A stretch of 41,011 nt of DNA from Sulfitobacter sp. (GTDB lineage Bacteria; Pseudomonadota; Alphaproteobacteria; Rhodobacterales; Rhodobacteraceae): contig JABDKA010000173.1 in the NCBI GenBank assembly GCA_013002405.1, positions 1-41,011 on the forward strand, written 5' to 3'. A program made the position numbers and the translations under genes. Position 1 is the first letter of the stretch; the number at the start of each line of letters is the position of its first letter. Shown here piece by piece: positions 40,108-41,011 of this stretch. Below the pieces are notes generated by a model. That model was given only the letters and a program-made list of their open reading frames with translations. It was not told the origin of the DNA and searched no databases.

Positions 40108-41011
40108 ATGACCCATATCCTGAGCGACCTTCTGTCCGAAAAAGGCACGCTTCTTGCCGACGGTGCCACGGGCACGAACCTTTTCAACATGGGACTGATG
40201 TCGGGCGACGCGCCTGAGTTCTGGAACACCGATGAACCAAAGAAAATCGTCGCCCTCTACAAGGGCGCGGTTGACGCGGGCAGTGATCTTTTCCTCACCA
40301 ACAGTTTTGGCGCCAATGCATCGCGCCTCAAACTGCACGATGCCGCCAAGCGCGCCCATGAGTTGAGCCGGGTGTCCGCTGAGATCGGGCGGGAGGTAGC
40401 GGATAGGGCGGGCCGCAAGGTCATCGTCGCGGGCTCCGTCGGCCCGACGGGTGAGATCATGGAGCCGGTGGGCACCCTCAGCCACGCTCTGGCGGTCGAG
40501 ATGTTTCATGAGACAGCCGATGGCCTGAAGGAAGGCGGGGCAGACGTGGGTTGGCTTGAGACGATCAGCGCGCCGGAGGAATACCGCGCGGCGGCAGAGG
40601 GATTCGCCCGCGCGGGCCTGCCTTGGTGCGGCACGATGAGTTTTGACACGGCAGGCCGCACCATGATGGGGCTGACCTCCGAAGGGATGGTCGACATGGT
40701 TGAGGAGCTGGAGGATGGCCCCCTCGCCTTCGGGGCCAACTGCGGCACTGGCGCATCAGATCTTCTGCGCACCGTGCTGGGGTTTGCGGCGAAAGAGCCC
40801 AAACTTCCGATCATCGCCAAGGGCAACGCGGGCATCCCCAAGTACGTCGATGGCCACATACACTACGACGGCACGCCGGAACTGATGGCGCAGTACGCCG
40901 TGATGGCCCGCAACTGTGGTGCCTCGATCATCGGCGGCTGCTGCGGCACCATGCCGGAACACCTGCGCCTGATGCGCGAGGCATTGGACACAACGCCCAA
41001 AGGCAGCGCCC
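40108..41011 (+). CDS. Homocysteine S-methyltransferase family protein (partial)
   Basis: The first 301 residues of a cytoplasmic zinc methyltransferase; the gene runs off the right edge. The barrel opens with LLADGATGTNLF and carries the zinc ligands Cys212 (GANCGTG) and Cys278/Cys279 (GGCCGT). Family members move a methyl group from betaine, DMSP-type or S-methyl donors, or methylfolate, to homocysteine to form methionine. With no cobalamin domain visible in this part, a betaine-homocysteine methyltransferase type is likely, but a longer MetH-like or split MetH protein is not excluded. The ribosome site is weak; GTG three codons upstream is an alternative start. Confidence 0.85.
   Translation, partial: MTHILSDLLSEKGTLLADGATGTNLFNMGLMSGDAPEFWNTDEPKKIVALYKGAVDAGSDLFLTNSFGANASRLKLHDAAKRAHELSRVSAEIGREVADRAGRKVIVAGSVGPTGEIMEPVGTLSHALAVEMFHETADGLKEGGADVGWLETISAPEEYRAAAEGFARAGLPWCGTMSFDTAGRTMMGLTSEGMVDMVEELEDGPLAFGANCGTGASDLLRTVLGFAAKEPKLPIIAKGNAGIPKYVDGHIHYDGTPELMAQYAVMARNCGASIIGGCCGTMPEHLRLMREALDTTPKGSA

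Overview
The window looks like a chromosomal segment of an alphaproteobacterium of the Rhodobacteraceae (Roseobacter group). The main reasons are a DMSP demethylase gene (dmdA) followed by acuI, a trgA-trgB-cysK tellurite-resistance block, a circularly permuted two-piece tmRNA gene, an alphaproteobacterial SspB adaptor, a DUF1476/zeta-type F1-ATPase inhibitor, and a GC-rich sequence with many ATGA and TGATG gene junctions. I see no prophage, insertion sequence or CRISPR array. The order looks like ordinary chromosome.

Layout: (1) 0.1-8.7 kb, minus strand. A tRNA-Ser(GGA) lies downstream of a tight seven-gene run read as phr, cfa, trgA, trgB, cysK, a large MscS-type channel and alaX. Its theme is light, oxidant, tellurite and thiol stress. 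(2) 8.8-18.5 kb. A class V aminotransferase and a BCCT transporter are followed by a probable DMSP operon on the minus strand, read as DUF2182 membrane protein, DUF1326 Cys-rich protein, DinB-fold protein, dmdA, acuI, an unknown protein and a HIT protein. It is read divergently from a FadR-type GntR regulator. The divergent gap holds two near-identical 9-bp palindromes that are good operator candidates. (3) 18.5-24 kb, plus strand. ssrA (encoded tag ANDNRAPVAMAA), a CHASE-PAS sensor kinase, a rhodanese-ChrB protein, ChrA, and sspB, whose product delivers ssrA-tagged proteins to ClpXP. (4) 24.1-27.1 kb. fumC with two small overlapping genes (DUF4169, ribbon-helix-helix), a small gene broken at a G8 run, and a convergent class I aldolase. 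(5) 27.1-30.9 kb. A P450, a membrane-anchored serine-hydrolase-like protein, ccdA and a divergent TusA-like gene. (6) 30.9-41 kb. RNase E with a long structured leader, a small lipoprotein, dctBD (DctD lacks the GAFTGA loop), purQ-purS-purC, the zeta ATPase inhibitor, and a homocysteine S-methyltransferase cut off by the right edge.

The genes link in several ways. BCCT uptake, DmdA demethylation, AcuI detoxification of acryloyl-CoA and a homocysteine methyltransferase could form a methyl-donor economy based on DMSP or betaine. ssrA and sspB are two arms of ribosome rescue and tag-directed proteolysis, 5 kb apart. The phr-cfa-trg-cysK run resembles known singlet-oxygen and tellurite loci of Rhodobacter, here joined in one transcription unit. 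The least understood part is the DUF2182-DUF1326-DinB trio placed ahead of dmdA under the GntR palindromes.
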